Position numbers and translations under genes: made by a program. Source: JBAVQS01 sp049694275 (lineage in GTDB: Bacteria; Chloroflexota; Anaerolineae; UBA4142; SHND01). From it: DNA of 64,000 nucleotides. Shown piece after piece: positions 24,297-33,209 of this stretch. Under the pieces are notes generated by a model. It was not told the origin of the DNA, did not search any database, and was given only the letters and a program-made list of their open reading frames with translations. Position 1 is the first letter of the stretch, and each line of letters opens with the position of its first letter. The DNA is taken from NCBI GenBank assembly GCA_049694275.1, contig JBAVQS010000147.1, forward strand, positions 1-64,000. The letters run 5' to 3'.

Positions 24297-26576
24297 TCAA
24301 TTGGCTCCGAAAAGGTGAAACTCGAGAATGATGACAAAGACTATCAGTGCGAGAAGGTTCATCCAAAAGATGTATTGCAGCGGTTTCCGAATGTCGCCAT
24401 CCTGGATTTTGCCAGACTTCTCTGCTCCCGTCAGGAGCAGGTGAAATAGAGCTTTGTAATAGTTGCTAAAGGGGTCAATCACCGGTTTTCTCGCCTCGCT
24501 GTTTTCTGGCTTGGACTGCCCAAGGATGTTCTTTACTAGATAGATGAGTGGGCTGCTCGCCGGCCGTAACGCAGAATCCGCCCCGGTCGCACTATTCCAG
24601 TGTTCGCTGATATCTTTGGTCGGAGCGTGCCCTCTCCGTAGATTACTCCAATAGCCGTAAAGAGTGGCCCCTACCGTCACCACGATGCCTACGAAAGCAA
24701 TTCCAAGTATGGAGGGCAGCACAGGAATGCTGTTTGTGGCGTTATCCAGTTTTCCACCCAATGCCTCAACCACAGTCCCGACTAGCCCCTCGTTGATCCC
24801 GTTCTCAAGAAGCAGGCCCTTGGTCACAGGCGCAAACAGCAAATTCCTTGTGACGGGGGCCAGGAGAACAGGAATGAAAAGGAGAGGTAATATGCCCAGG
24901 ATGACGGTTAGTGCCGCAAATACAACCATGACGCCTCGCATCGACCAGGGAACGTCGTGCTCGGAGCTCCACCGCGAAGTATCTGCGGGGGAAGGACCCA
25001 AAAAGGCAATCCCCGCAATTTTATAAAAGCAGATAGCCGTAAGAGCGAAGGAGGCAAATAGCAATGTCAACGCCGTGGTAAGAAAGAGCACGTTACCAGG
25101 AGAGTTGGAAGTGCTTAGAGTTCCGATACTTGTCAGCAGAGATTGAGCAGTCAACCATTCGCTCACAAAGCCGTTCAGGAGGGGGAAGCCGGAGATTGCG
25201 AATGCGCCGATCAGAAAGAAGGCTGTCGTCCAACGATATCGATGGACAAGTCCGCCGAGTTTGTCGATAATCACCACTTGCGCTGTAAGATTATCGACCG
25301 CACCTGTCGCCAGGTAAAGGAGGCCCTTAAAGACCGCATGATTCAGCAGGTGATAAAGAGCCCCAAATAATGCCAGCGTTGCGATGGCTTCCATGCTGCT
25401 TTCCAGACGAGCAATCAAGGCAACACCAGCTCCGGCAACGATAATCCCTATATTCTCAACGCTGTGATAGGCAAGGGCTGTTTTGAGATCGTGGCTGTCA
25501 AGGGCCTGCCATACATTGACGAACGCAGTGATCACGGCAAGCGCAAGAACAAGATAACCGGTCCCGGGCAATGGAGGCAGGAATTCGAAAAAGAACCGGA
25601 GCATCAAGTAAATCGCAACCTTGATTGCAATTCCGAGCGACAGAGCGTGCGTCGTCGTGGGGGAATTGGGATGCACTCTCGGCACCCAGGGATGAGCGGG
25701 GACCAGTCCGGCGCGAATACCCAAGCCCCCTAGCGCGAGGAGGAAAATGAGATATGCAAGTACGGGGTTTGCGTTCAGTTGTCCGGCTGCATCGCGAAAG
25801 GTCTCAAAGCTCATCGCTCGATTGCCCAAGGCGTAGATTGTCGAAGGGGGCGTGAGCCCGGCATTAAATGCGAGGAGGGTCAAGGCCAGAACGAGGAGGA
25901 CCGTGCTGGCATGGCTGATAATCATATAGAGCTGCGGGGCATTCCAGGCGCCCTCTATCTCTTCGGCTTCATGGTTATCCTGACCCGGTTCCTGGTATAG
26001 TCTGTGCTTGAACAAGGACAGGTACCCAAAGGCCAGCGTCATGATTTCAAGCATTGCACTCAACGTAAAGACATCGTTCGTCAAAACGACCATCTGCGTG
26101 GCCCATGCAAAGACGGCAAAAGCCGCAGCTACCTGTCGACGTTGCCGGAGATAATGAGCGGCTTGCAATGCGCCTAGCGAGTAAACGGCAACGCCGACAG
26201 AAAAGGCGCCGATGAGCAGCAGGAAAAAAGCGGCGAGATTGTCAAGACGCGCCTGCAAGAGGAAAGGGGGTACCTGCGAGTACCAGGAAATGGACCATTC
26301 GCCACTCAATTCCGGCGGGGCGTTGTTGAGCAAATGGACTATGGCCTTGATAAAACTCGCCAGGCTGGCAACGCCAGTACAAATGAGACCAGCGGTCACA
26401 GGCCATGGTAAGCGAACAAACGGCGGCGGCTTTTTCGCAAATTCGTTCGGCTGGTCGCGCATTTCTGCCAGCACCCGAGTTTCCGCTCCCGGTTTTCCGA
26501 ATGGGAGTAGCGGAAGAATAAACCCAAGTAAGGAGCACGTCGAGATGGCGAGTAAAAACAGGAAGAGTTCGTTCAT
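24297..26576 (-). CDS. HyfB/NuoL-like proton-translocating membrane subunit
   Basis: A 759-residue antiporter-like subunit with about 16 helices. VPAHPWVPRVHPNSPTTTHA and the lysine in GIAIKVAIYLMLRF form the conserved channel; ALDSHDLKTALAYHSVENIG is the HyfB type of the second half-channel. The C-terminal region after residue 560 is long, with a cytoplasmic loop (about 660-710) and a final helix, as in HyfB. It starts 5 bases after the large STAND-like ATPase gene, a tight link between signalling ATPases and the membrane complex. Confidence 0.85.
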   Translation of the reverse strand: MNELFLFLLAISTCSLLGFILPLLPFGKPGAETRVLAEMRDQPNEFAKKPPPFVRLPWPVTAGLICTGVASLASFIKAIVHLLNNAPPELSGEWSISWYSQVPPFLLQARLDNLAAFFLLLIGAFSVGVAVYSLGALQAAHYLRQRRQVAAAFAVFAWATQMVVLTNDVFTLSAMLEIMTLAFGYLSLFKHRLYQEPGQDNHEAEEIEGAWNAPQLYMIISHASTVLLVLALTLLAFNAGLTPPSTIYALGNRAMSFETFRDAAGQLNANPVLAYLIFLLALGGLGIRAGLVPAHPWVPRVHPNSPTTTHALSLGIAIKVAIYLMLRFFFEFLPPLPGTGYLVLALAVITAFVNVWQALDSHDLKTALAYHSVENIGIIVAGAGVALIARLESSMEAIATLALFGALYHLLNHAVFKGLLYLATGAVDNLTAQVVIIDKLGGLVHRYRWTTAFFLIGAFAISGFPLLNGFVSEWLTAQSLLTSIGTLSTSNSPGNVLFLTTALTLLFASFALTAICFYKIAGIAFLGPSPADTSRWSSEHDVPWSMRGVMVVFAALTVILGILPLLFIPVLLAPVTRNLLFAPVTKGLLLENGINEGLVGTVVEALGGKLDNATNSIPVLPSILGIAFVGIVVTVGATLYGYWSNLRRGHAPTKDISEHWNSATGADSALRPASSPLIYLVKNILGQSKPENSEARKPVIDPFSNYYKALFHLLLTGAEKSGKIQDGDIRKPLQYIFWMNLLALIVFVIILEFHLFGAN

Positions 26577-26581
26577 TCAGT

Positions 26582-29500
26582 TCACCTCGCTGATGCTTCA
26601 CGCATTTCTTTTGCCGCTTCTTGTTCCGCGTCGCGTTTTGCCCGTTGCTCTCGCTTGCGTTTCTGTTCTTCCAGATCGCGCAATATCTCAGGATAAGCAA
26701 GTTGGATCAGATTCTTTTCCTGTTGCACGACCTGCGTGAGCCAGCGCTGTACTAGAGGCACCGCGAGGGAATAGAGAGGCTCGGTTTCTTCGGCCGATGG
26801 CGGACCCTTGCTCGACGCGCTTCCGCCGCCCGGCTGCGACCGGTCCGTTCGATGAACCCTCTGTTCTACCCGTACTGCCCCGAAAGCAATGTGGAGTTTT
26901 TTGAGTTCTTCCCTGAGCTCATCCACAAAGTCTCGCACATCGCTGGCGAGAGGTTCCCCGGCCTGATCGAGTTTGCCGCGGATCCATGCCTCGATTTCAG
27001 GAAAAGTTAAACTGGAGGAAGGATGCTCCACGAGACACCAGAGGACCAGGCGTCCCATCCAGTGCATTCTTTCGACCGATTCCTCGGAACTTTCTTCCGG
27101 TCCTTTCCAGAGGTAGCCAAAGTACAGGTTGGTTTTCTGTACTTCTCGGATGATATCGTTGATCTTTTTCTCGACCAGTTGGGGTGTGACGGTGAAATCG
27201 GCGGTATCATCCGGCATCGCACGTAGTTCCGCGACCACTTTGAAGCAGATCAACTGAACCAAATAGGGCCAGCACCCGGCCTCTTCGACCACCTTGTAAA
27301 CAGCCTCGCCGCGCCAGTTAACATTGGCTTTGGCTCCCAATTCCAGGACCAATCGGTTACTATCCCCCCTGTTCATTGGGCCTATCTCATAAGGAACATG
27401 GAGCCCAAAGGTAGCAGAACCGAAATATGCTGCCTCTCGGGTCGTGGCCCAGGTGCTCGTAAAGATCCATCCGACACGTTCGTGGACTTGCATGATTGAT
27501 CGCAGATTGGAGAGCACATTCCCGAATTCTTTGCGGTACAATTCATCCCACTCGTCCACCAGCATGACCAGGATAGCCTCAGAATTGTTGTCGAGCAGTC
27601 TTTTCACCTTGTCCTTGAACACCTTTGCCGGGCTCTGTTCAAAATCTTCCCTTTCGCGAGCCGCGTCCCATTTTTCATGCAATGCGTTATATATGTCGTG
27701 ACACAGTTCCCGGAGGAATGTGGCCGTCGGATTGGGATCGAGCGTAGAGAGTTCCTGGATGTCCGAGCGAATCGTCTTGATTTGATTCAGACGCGGCCGT
27801 TGTTCAGGCGGGATGCCGAACTTGTCCTGCTGCACAAGGTCTCCGGGTAGTCGCTCGAATCCCAGCAAAAGTGAGGTTTTGCCAATGCGACGAGGGCCAA
27901 AGATATAGATGATCATTGGCCGTGAAGCCGTTTCATTGTCAACCAGTGCGCGCATTTCGGTATTACGTCCAATGAACAAATCGTTTTTCCATACCGCTCG
28001 ACCATCGAAATAGGGTTGTCCTGTCGGTTTCCCTCTCACTTGATTGGGGAAAACGGGTACGTGCACGCGAGGCAAGGCCTGTTCATACGATACATTGGAT
28101 GAATCTATAAACCTGCATTGAATCGATAGGTTCATCTCATTGGCGGTCGGTTCAATCTTCCACCATACTCTCCGGCGTTCACCCGGCGCCAGATTTTCCG
28201 TTGGTTGACTCTCATGAGATGTCAGCTTAAAGTCCGGAGAACGCTCGAGGGTAAGCTGCACATGAAAGGCCGTTCGGCTGCCGATATTTTCGACGTCAAA
28301 ATGAACCTCTTCGCAAACCCCGGGCGTCGTATATGGATTTCTCAGAGTCAACTGTAGATAAGGCTGCCGCTTCCTGGCCCCGCGCATTTGGTTGATCTCC
28401 TTAATGTCTGCTTGATACGCCCAGCTCAGAATTGCAGTTTCATGTGCTGGCCCAAATGTGCGCTTTTCTAGCAGGAGATAAGCGGCAAGTATCTCCTCCA
28501 GAATCTCGAGTGCGGGACTGTTTTCCGTGAATAGAGTCGGCTTGAGTTGATGCCAGCGACTGGTCAGATTGAGATACTCTTGGTAAAAATAGTTAAAGTA
28601 CGGGGAAGGCTGTGCTAGAGGAATCTTTGCGTTCGCAATTTGGCCCGGATATCTCGATTGTTGAAACCACCCGGCCGACTCGTCGTGCCTCTCCCGACCA
28701 CTTGCATCAGCCGGGTGCCATCCAATGAGTTGTTCGGCGATTCGCCGGACCTCCTGAACCTGTTCAAAGCAATAGCTACCATTTGCTCGCGCGCGGTCAT
28801 TCACTGCAGAGCCTTTTTGGACCAGATTCTCGAGATTTCGTTGGATGTTGTCTCGACTATAACAACGGTACCATTCCCCAAAAGCCTCAAGGCAGACTGC
28901 GCGCTCTGGCTCTTTGGTTTTAATCCGCTCTTGCTCATTAAGGACGGCGCTCAAAAGGTTTTCGTAACACTGTCTGAGTGAATCTTCATATTCCTTCAGG
29001 CTGGGCCAGAGCCCGGGGTCAAGCACATTGTGCAGATAGACTGCGCGTGCCGCCATGTCGGTAATAGCAGAGGGCGATGCATTGAACAACCCCCATTTAT
29101 CCCCTTTAAGGTCGAGTAAATCCTGGGAAAAAAACCAAAGGTTCCATACAAGTTCTCGGAGCTGGTCTCCATCTTCGAACAGTTGACCCAAACCCTCGGA
29201 CTCTACCGAAAACATTTTCCTGAGCAGTGGATCTAATATCTCAAAGGAGTAAGATGCCGAATGCGGATTCTGACCTGTGGGCGACTTGCTTGCGAGATCT
29301 TCTAGAGATATGTATTCTACCGATGCCGGCGGGGTCGCCGAAAAGACCGGCCGGGGGATGAGATTGGCAGGGGCGCGATAGACACGTAGTTCCTCTCCGG
29401 TGCAGAATCTCGAGAAGTCGCTTGGCGGAATCACAGCCACCAGCCCGGGGTCCTTCTCTCCAGTCCGGTGGCAAAGTGCTTCTAGCCTGAAGGCTGCCTT

Positions 29501-30406
29501 CAAAAGGTCACTTTTCAACGCTTCCTGCTCGGTTTCCAGTGACCTGTTATACAAGTCGCAGGCCAGGGCATGCCGGGTATCGCGCAAAGTCAAGGTTCCT
29601 GTCGTTCCCGACCAGGTTAAGATGGGGGCAAGATCAATCCAATGCCTATCCGTGACCCTATCCATTTCGGTCAGAAGGCTCAATTCTTCTTGTGCTAGCC
29701 CTATGACCCATTGCTGTTTTCCCAGGGCATCCAATATCGCTTGTTCTTTGAGATCTGATATCCTGACTAGTGCAAGGCCGGGTTGGGTCGGGTTTAGAAA
29801 ATTCTCCACATTGGGATCGGGAAAAATGGCGACGACGTCTTTGCACTCCAGATTCGCAAGCAGATAGGGTAGGGCAAGTTGGAAAAACTCAGAGATGGCC
29901 CGTTCCCGTTCTCCATATAAGGCAGAGCCGGGGTAGATTGGATTGTTCGGTGTTATGTCGGGCGCCGATCCGGAAAGCGAGGCCGGCTCCGGCCAAAAGC
30001 TTTTGATGACCTGAGCATAGAGGGCACGGGAGAGTTGGAACATGGTGTGAGCGAGTGCTTGCCTCTGCTTGGGGTCGTTTTTGATCTTGCGGGGAAGTAT
30101 TGAAAACAGGTTGATGAACATCGGACCGGGAGCGGCCAGGTCCGGCGCAAACAAGTGCATGGCGGGAAAACCGGCTGCCCACCCTATAAACGTGCTTCCT
30201 CTTTCTTCTTTCAGGTTGTGCAGATCGCATACCTTGCAGTATGCTCTCAAATCTTCAGGGAGTGATGGCGGGGTGTCTGTGTTATAGACGAGCAAGAACT
30301 GATCGTTGGTGCTCGTGCCTGCGATCAAGACCAGGTCCTGAAAGGGGACGGCGCGGACGAGTTCTCTTAATTGATAGATCGGGTCGCCGGTCAGGTTAGG
30401 GGGCAT
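26582..30406 (-). CDS. large STAND/AAA ATPase with N-terminal unknown region, Ig-like domain and winged-helix tail
   Basis: A 1274-residue soluble protein. Residues 1-650 match nothing I know. Around 690-790 is a beta-rich segment (EEVHFDVENIGSRTAFHVQLTL) like a CARDB/Ig-like domain. The ATPase starts near 805 (LFIGRNTEMRALVD); Walker A is IFGPRRIGKTSLL (about 833-845), Walker B VMLVDEWDELY (about 945). Helical and winged-helix-like parts follow and the end is a charged coiled coil (EEQKRKREQRAKRD). The layout is that of STAND switches, where an N-terminal effector or sensor is controlled by ATP binding. It lies 12 bases from the AAA gene upstream and 5 bases before hyfB. No obvious nuclease, TIR or protease domain. 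Confidence 0.7.
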   Translation of the reverse strand: MPPNLTGDPIYQLRELVRAVPFQDLVLIAGTSTNDQFLLVYNTDTPPSLPEDLRAYCKVCDLHNLKEERGSTFIGWAAGFPAMHLFAPDLAAPGPMFINLFSILPRKIKNDPKQRQALAHTMFQLSRALYAQVIKSFWPEPASLSGSAPDITPNNPIYPGSALYGERERAISEFFQLALPYLLANLECKDVVAIFPDPNVENFLNPTQPGLALVRISDLKEQAILDALGKQQWVIGLAQEELSLLTEMDRVTDRHWIDLAPILTWSGTTGTLTLRDTRHALACDLYNRSLETEQEALKSDLLKAAFRLEALCHRTGEKDPGLVAVIPPSDFSRFCTGEELRVYRAPANLIPRPVFSATPPASVEYISLEDLASKSPTGQNPHSASYSFEILDPLLRKMFSVESEGLGQLFEDGDQLRELVWNLWFFSQDLLDLKGDKWGLFNASPSAITDMAARAVYLHNVLDPGLWPSLKEYEDSLRQCYENLLSAVLNEQERIKTKEPERAVCLEAFGEWYRCYSRDNIQRNLENLVQKGSAVNDRARANGSYCFEQVQEVRRIAEQLIGWHPADASGRERHDESAGWFQQSRYPGQIANAKIPLAQPSPYFNYFYQEYLNLTSRWHQLKPTLFTENSPALEILEEILAAYLLLEKRTFGPAHETAILSWAYQADIKEINQMRGARKRQPYLQLTLRNPYTTPGVCEEVHFDVENIGSRTAFHVQLTLERSPDFKLTSHESQPTENLAPGERRRVWWKIEPTANEMNLSIQCRFIDSSNVSYEQALPRVHVPVFPNQVRGKPTGQPYFDGRAVWKNDLFIGRNTEMRALVDNETASRPMIIYIFGPRRIGKTSLLLGFERLPGDLVQQDKFGIPPEQRPRLNQIKTIRSDIQELSTLDPNPTATFLRELCHDIYNALHEKWDAAREREDFEQSPAKVFKDKVKRLLDNNSEAILVMLVDEWDELYRKEFGNVLSNLRSIMQVHERVGWIFTSTWATTREAAYFGSATFGLHVPYEIGPMNRGDSNRLVLELGAKANVNWRGEAVYKVVEEAGCWPYLVQLICFKVVAELRAMPDDTADFTVTPQLVEKKINDIIREVQKTNLYFGYLWKGPEESSEESVERMHWMGRLVLWCLVEHPSSSLTFPEIEAWIRGKLDQAGEPLASDVRDFVDELREELKKLHIAFGAVRVEQRVHRTDRSQPGGGSASSKGPPSAEETEPLYSLAVPLVQRWLTQVVQQEKNLIQLAYPEILRDLEEQKRKREQRAKRDAEQEAAKEMREASAR

Positions 30407-30418
30407 TTCCGGTTCACC

Positions 30419-31579
30419 TCATATCGTATTGCGGCAATATTTGAGATACTCCGCTGCTTTTCCTTCCCAATGCCTAAACCAAGAAAACAGCATTCCAATG
30501 CGGAATTGATAAGTCTGCTCTGATTTGACAAGATATCCACGCTCGACGAGGCGCTCGGCCGCTTTCCAATGTTTTTTCTTTAGCTCTTCTCTATCCCATT
30601 GCTCCAATTGTTCTAGCGAGAGAGATTCATTCTTTATGATGGAGATCAGCACTTTCTTTTCTGCTTCGCTGAAATTTTGGACATAATTCTTCTCAAATGT
30701 GTGGTCCTCCCAGTGCAATTCAATCGCTTTTTGTGCTGCCCGGTCCGGCCATCCGGATGACCAGGTAATCTCCGTTTTGTCGGCGAAATGGCAGATCCAG
30801 TGAAGATAAAAGGGCCAATCGCCTGTTAGTGCATGGCACCGTTGCCTGTCTGATTCGGAGATCGCCAACCCGTTTCCATTGAATATCCAGTCAATCAAAT
30901 GGTCCAGCTCTTCAGGGGGGGAAGGCCGAAGCTTGACGATAGCGTACAAATCTTTAGGCAATGATAGGTCAAATGGCATCTCCAATGCGCTAAAGATAAA
31001 GCGCATTGGGAGCGGTTGATCGGTTGATCGGCAAGCTTGCGCAAGCAATGTCAGGAGACGGGATATTCGCTTTTTGGACTCTGCTGTCATTTCTTTCTGT
31101 GCAAATGTTGCGTCGATTTCATCATAGAGGAACAAGCAAGCAGTCGGTGCTGCAGAGCGAAAAAGGCCCACTATTTCTGCGACAAGCTCTTCTTCAGTCA
31201 TGGCGCCATATGCCAACGAATTTAACGGAGGAGCGAGCTTTAGGGCGGCAGATATTTTTGTAACCAGGTTGAAAGCAAAAGCTTCATAAGTGGATATACC
31301 TTGCACCTCATTGTACTTGGTGAAAGCATCTCTCCATTGCTCTGGGAAACGCTGCACAAAGTAAAAGACAATCCAATTGAGATGAGAAGATTTTCCCGAC
31401 CTTCTCTCTCCTTCTATAAACAGAATTGGTAATCCCGGGCCGAAAAGTTCCCGGTATGTCTGCTCTCGTTCTGTCCGGTGATCAAAATAGTCTTGCTCGT
31501 GTACTTTCTGCCATGCGTCTGTATATGTCTCGCTGTAGGCGACCTCTGTATTGTGCCGGAGCCGCTTTTGATTGATCAT
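30419..31579 (-). CDS. AAA ATPase of the STAND operon
   Basis: About 386 residues from the ATG at 31579; a TTG at 31648 would add 23 residues and overlap the preceding gene, and neither start has a strong ribosome site. Walker A is EGERRSGKSSHL (about residue 57 from the ATG), Walker B CLFLYDEIDATF (about 148). Sequence after residue 190 is helical and ends in a winged-helix-like part (LVERGYLVKSEQTYQFRI). It resembles the C-terminal ATPase modules of its two neighbours. Its own target or effector cannot be read from sequence. Gap to the next gene 12 bases. Confidence 0.75.
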   Translation of the reverse strand: MINQKRLRHNTEVAYSETYTDAWQKVHEQDYFDHRTEREQTYRELFGPGLPILFIEGERRSGKSSHLNWIVFYFVQRFPEQWRDAFTKYNEVQGISTYEAFAFNLVTKISAALKLAPPLNSLAYGAMTEEELVAEIVGLFRSAAPTACLFLYDEIDATFAQKEMTAESKKRISRLLTLLAQACRSTDQPLPMRFIFSALEMPFDLSLPKDLYAIVKLRPSPPEELDHLIDWIFNGNGLAISESDRQRCHALTGDWPFYLHWICHFADKTEITWSSGWPDRAAQKAIELHWEDHTFEKNYVQNFSEAEKKVLISIIKNESLSLEQLEQWDREELKKKHWKAAERLVERGYLVKSEQTYQFRIGMLFSWFRHWEGKAAEYLKYCRNTI

Positions 31580-31589
31580 AGCGAAGAGA

Positions 31590-33119
31590 TTACCCCGCCT
31601 TCTTTGATTCGGCTTCTGAATCGTTGAGTACGCGGACAGGGGGTTCAAGATAATAACCTTGCTTGTAGCGCGTCTTGAGATATTCGGGACCGCTCTCCCC
31701 TAAAGCCGTTCTTACGCGGTTGATAACAGTCACGATAAGACCATCATCCCCCTGGTAGTATTGCTCGTGTCGAATAGCTCGCGCAAGTTCATCTTTGGGC
31801 ACGACCCGCCCGGGGCTTTTCTCCGCATTTCGAGCAAGGCAGAGGAGCGCGTCGTATGCGGTTGGGATCAATCGTTGCACTTCACGCCCTTCAACATATA
31901 CTTTCCTGGCGGTGGCATCAACGCATATCCCAGTCGCTGGTACATGAGGAGATATAGGACTGGGTTTTCGGGGGACCAGAAATTCGTCTGACTTGTCGGC
32001 GAACTGAGTCCAGAGATTCAACCAATCATCGATGAACTGGATCGCGAAATTGTATCCCCTCGAGTTGAATACAAGATAGCCTCGTTTTTCCAGGTCATTG
32101 CACGGCGTGCTCTTCGGATGCCGGGTGATACTAGATTCAGTGCCTGGGGAAAAAGCACTATGGGGTAAGAACCCGTCGTTGTTGGCCAGCCATAGTAACG
32201 CATACTGCTCTCCGTCAAGCAGACTATTGAACCAACTTTCGAGGTGTTTGTTGGAGCCAAGCGTTGCAACGGCGCGAGCCGCCAACGCGGGCAACTCATC
32301 GGGTTCGACAAACTCCGATCGGTTTTCTCTTGACAGTATATCGAAAATGCTTGTAAGCAACACCGCACCGAACAAAGGGTAACCGCCGGTGTACTGATGA
32401 ACCCACTGAATAGCGCTCTCGGGCACAATATCTCGTCTGCCAAGCAAGTCATTACACAGCTGCCGGAAACCATCTTCTTCCAGAGGAAGGAGCACCAGAT
32501 CGTTCGAATTCAACGGTGTTCCCTTATTAAATTGGGGCAGGTACTGATTCAGGCACAAGAAAAACACGAGATAGCCGCTACTTTGTACCGATAACTGATC
32601 TCGGGCTATATCGATCATCAGTGCGAGCACGCGCCGGTATTCAGTAGAAGGGAGATACTGGAAAATAGCATCAAAATCGTCTGCGAAACAGACAAAGGTC
32701 TCTTGGGGGAAATAGCGCCAGACCGTACGAAGACGCAAAAGAAAAGGATTACTTGTTTCAAAAGTGAAGGGAAGTTCCAGTTCGTTTGGAAGCTGTCCAT
32801 ACATCTGACGTAAAGAAGTAATGATACCATCCCACACGTTTCTTGCAAAATCAGCGCAGGTTGATAACCCATTTGGATCAATCATAAAACCGGAGAATTT
32901 CCTGCCCGATTTTTCCATCTCGTTCATTTCCACAAGTTTGGCGCGGCATCTATCCATAAAGGGTGTTTTGCCAATTCCCGCATGCCCAATCACCGCGAAA
33001 GGACTGCGATTTTCAAACTTGAGGTGGAACTCAAACAGCTGAACTAAGGCTTCACGGCCCTGGCTTGAGAAAGTCCGGGCCCTGATCTGTTGGGCGATTT
33101 CAACTGGGTTGAATGACAT
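31590..33119 (-). CDS. AAA ATPase with C-terminal OmpR-type winged helix
   Basis: A 509-residue protein. Walker A GHAGIGKTPF is at residues 45-54 and Walker B VCFADDFDAIF near 145. After a helical region, a typical OmpR/PhoB DNA-binding winged helix fills about residues 395-495 (LIPTAYDALLCLARN, VVPKDELARAI, DDGLIVTVINRVRTALGE, YLKTRYKQGYYL). It could bind DNA and control this operon in response to ATP state, or use the winged helix for protein contact. The gene starts 90 bases after the NACHT gene, the widest gap among the ATPase genes, so an internal promoter here is possible. Confidence 0.82.
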   Translation of the reverse strand: MSFNPVEIAQQIRARTFSSQGREALVQLFEFHLKFENRSPFAVIGHAGIGKTPFMDRCRAKLVEMNEMEKSGRKFSGFMIDPNGLSTCADFARNVWDGIITSLRQMYGQLPNELELPFTFETSNPFLLRLRTVWRYFPQETFVCFADDFDAIFQYLPSTEYRRVLALMIDIARDQLSVQSSGYLVFFLCLNQYLPQFNKGTPLNSNDLVLLPLEEDGFRQLCNDLLGRRDIVPESAIQWVHQYTGGYPLFGAVLLTSIFDILSRENRSEFVEPDELPALAARAVATLGSNKHLESWFNSLLDGEQYALLWLANNDGFLPHSAFSPGTESSITRHPKSTPCNDLEKRGYLVFNSRGYNFAIQFIDDWLNLWTQFADKSDEFLVPRKPSPISPHVPATGICVDATARKVYVEGREVQRLIPTAYDALLCLARNAEKSPGRVVPKDELARAIRHEQYYQGDDGLIVTVINRVRTALGESGPEYLKTRYKQGYYLEPPVRVLNDSEAESKKAG

Positions 33120-33209
33120 AGAGACCTCGCTTTGGCTTAACGATAGCGCGAATGGCGCCGAAATCTATAGGACATTATTGTCAAAACCCTCTCAACTCCT
33201 GCCCGTCGG

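Noticed and set aside
18227..26576. NiFe hydrogenase-4 (active hydrogenase)
   Set aside because: The large subunit lacks both cysteine pairs for nickel, and no maturation protease or HypA-F gene is present.
18227..26576. Part of respiratory complex I (nuo operon)
   Set aside because: Gene order B-C-E-F-G-I and the HyfE-like subunit match hydrogenase-4/Ehr type; no NuoA, J, K, I, E, F or G is present.
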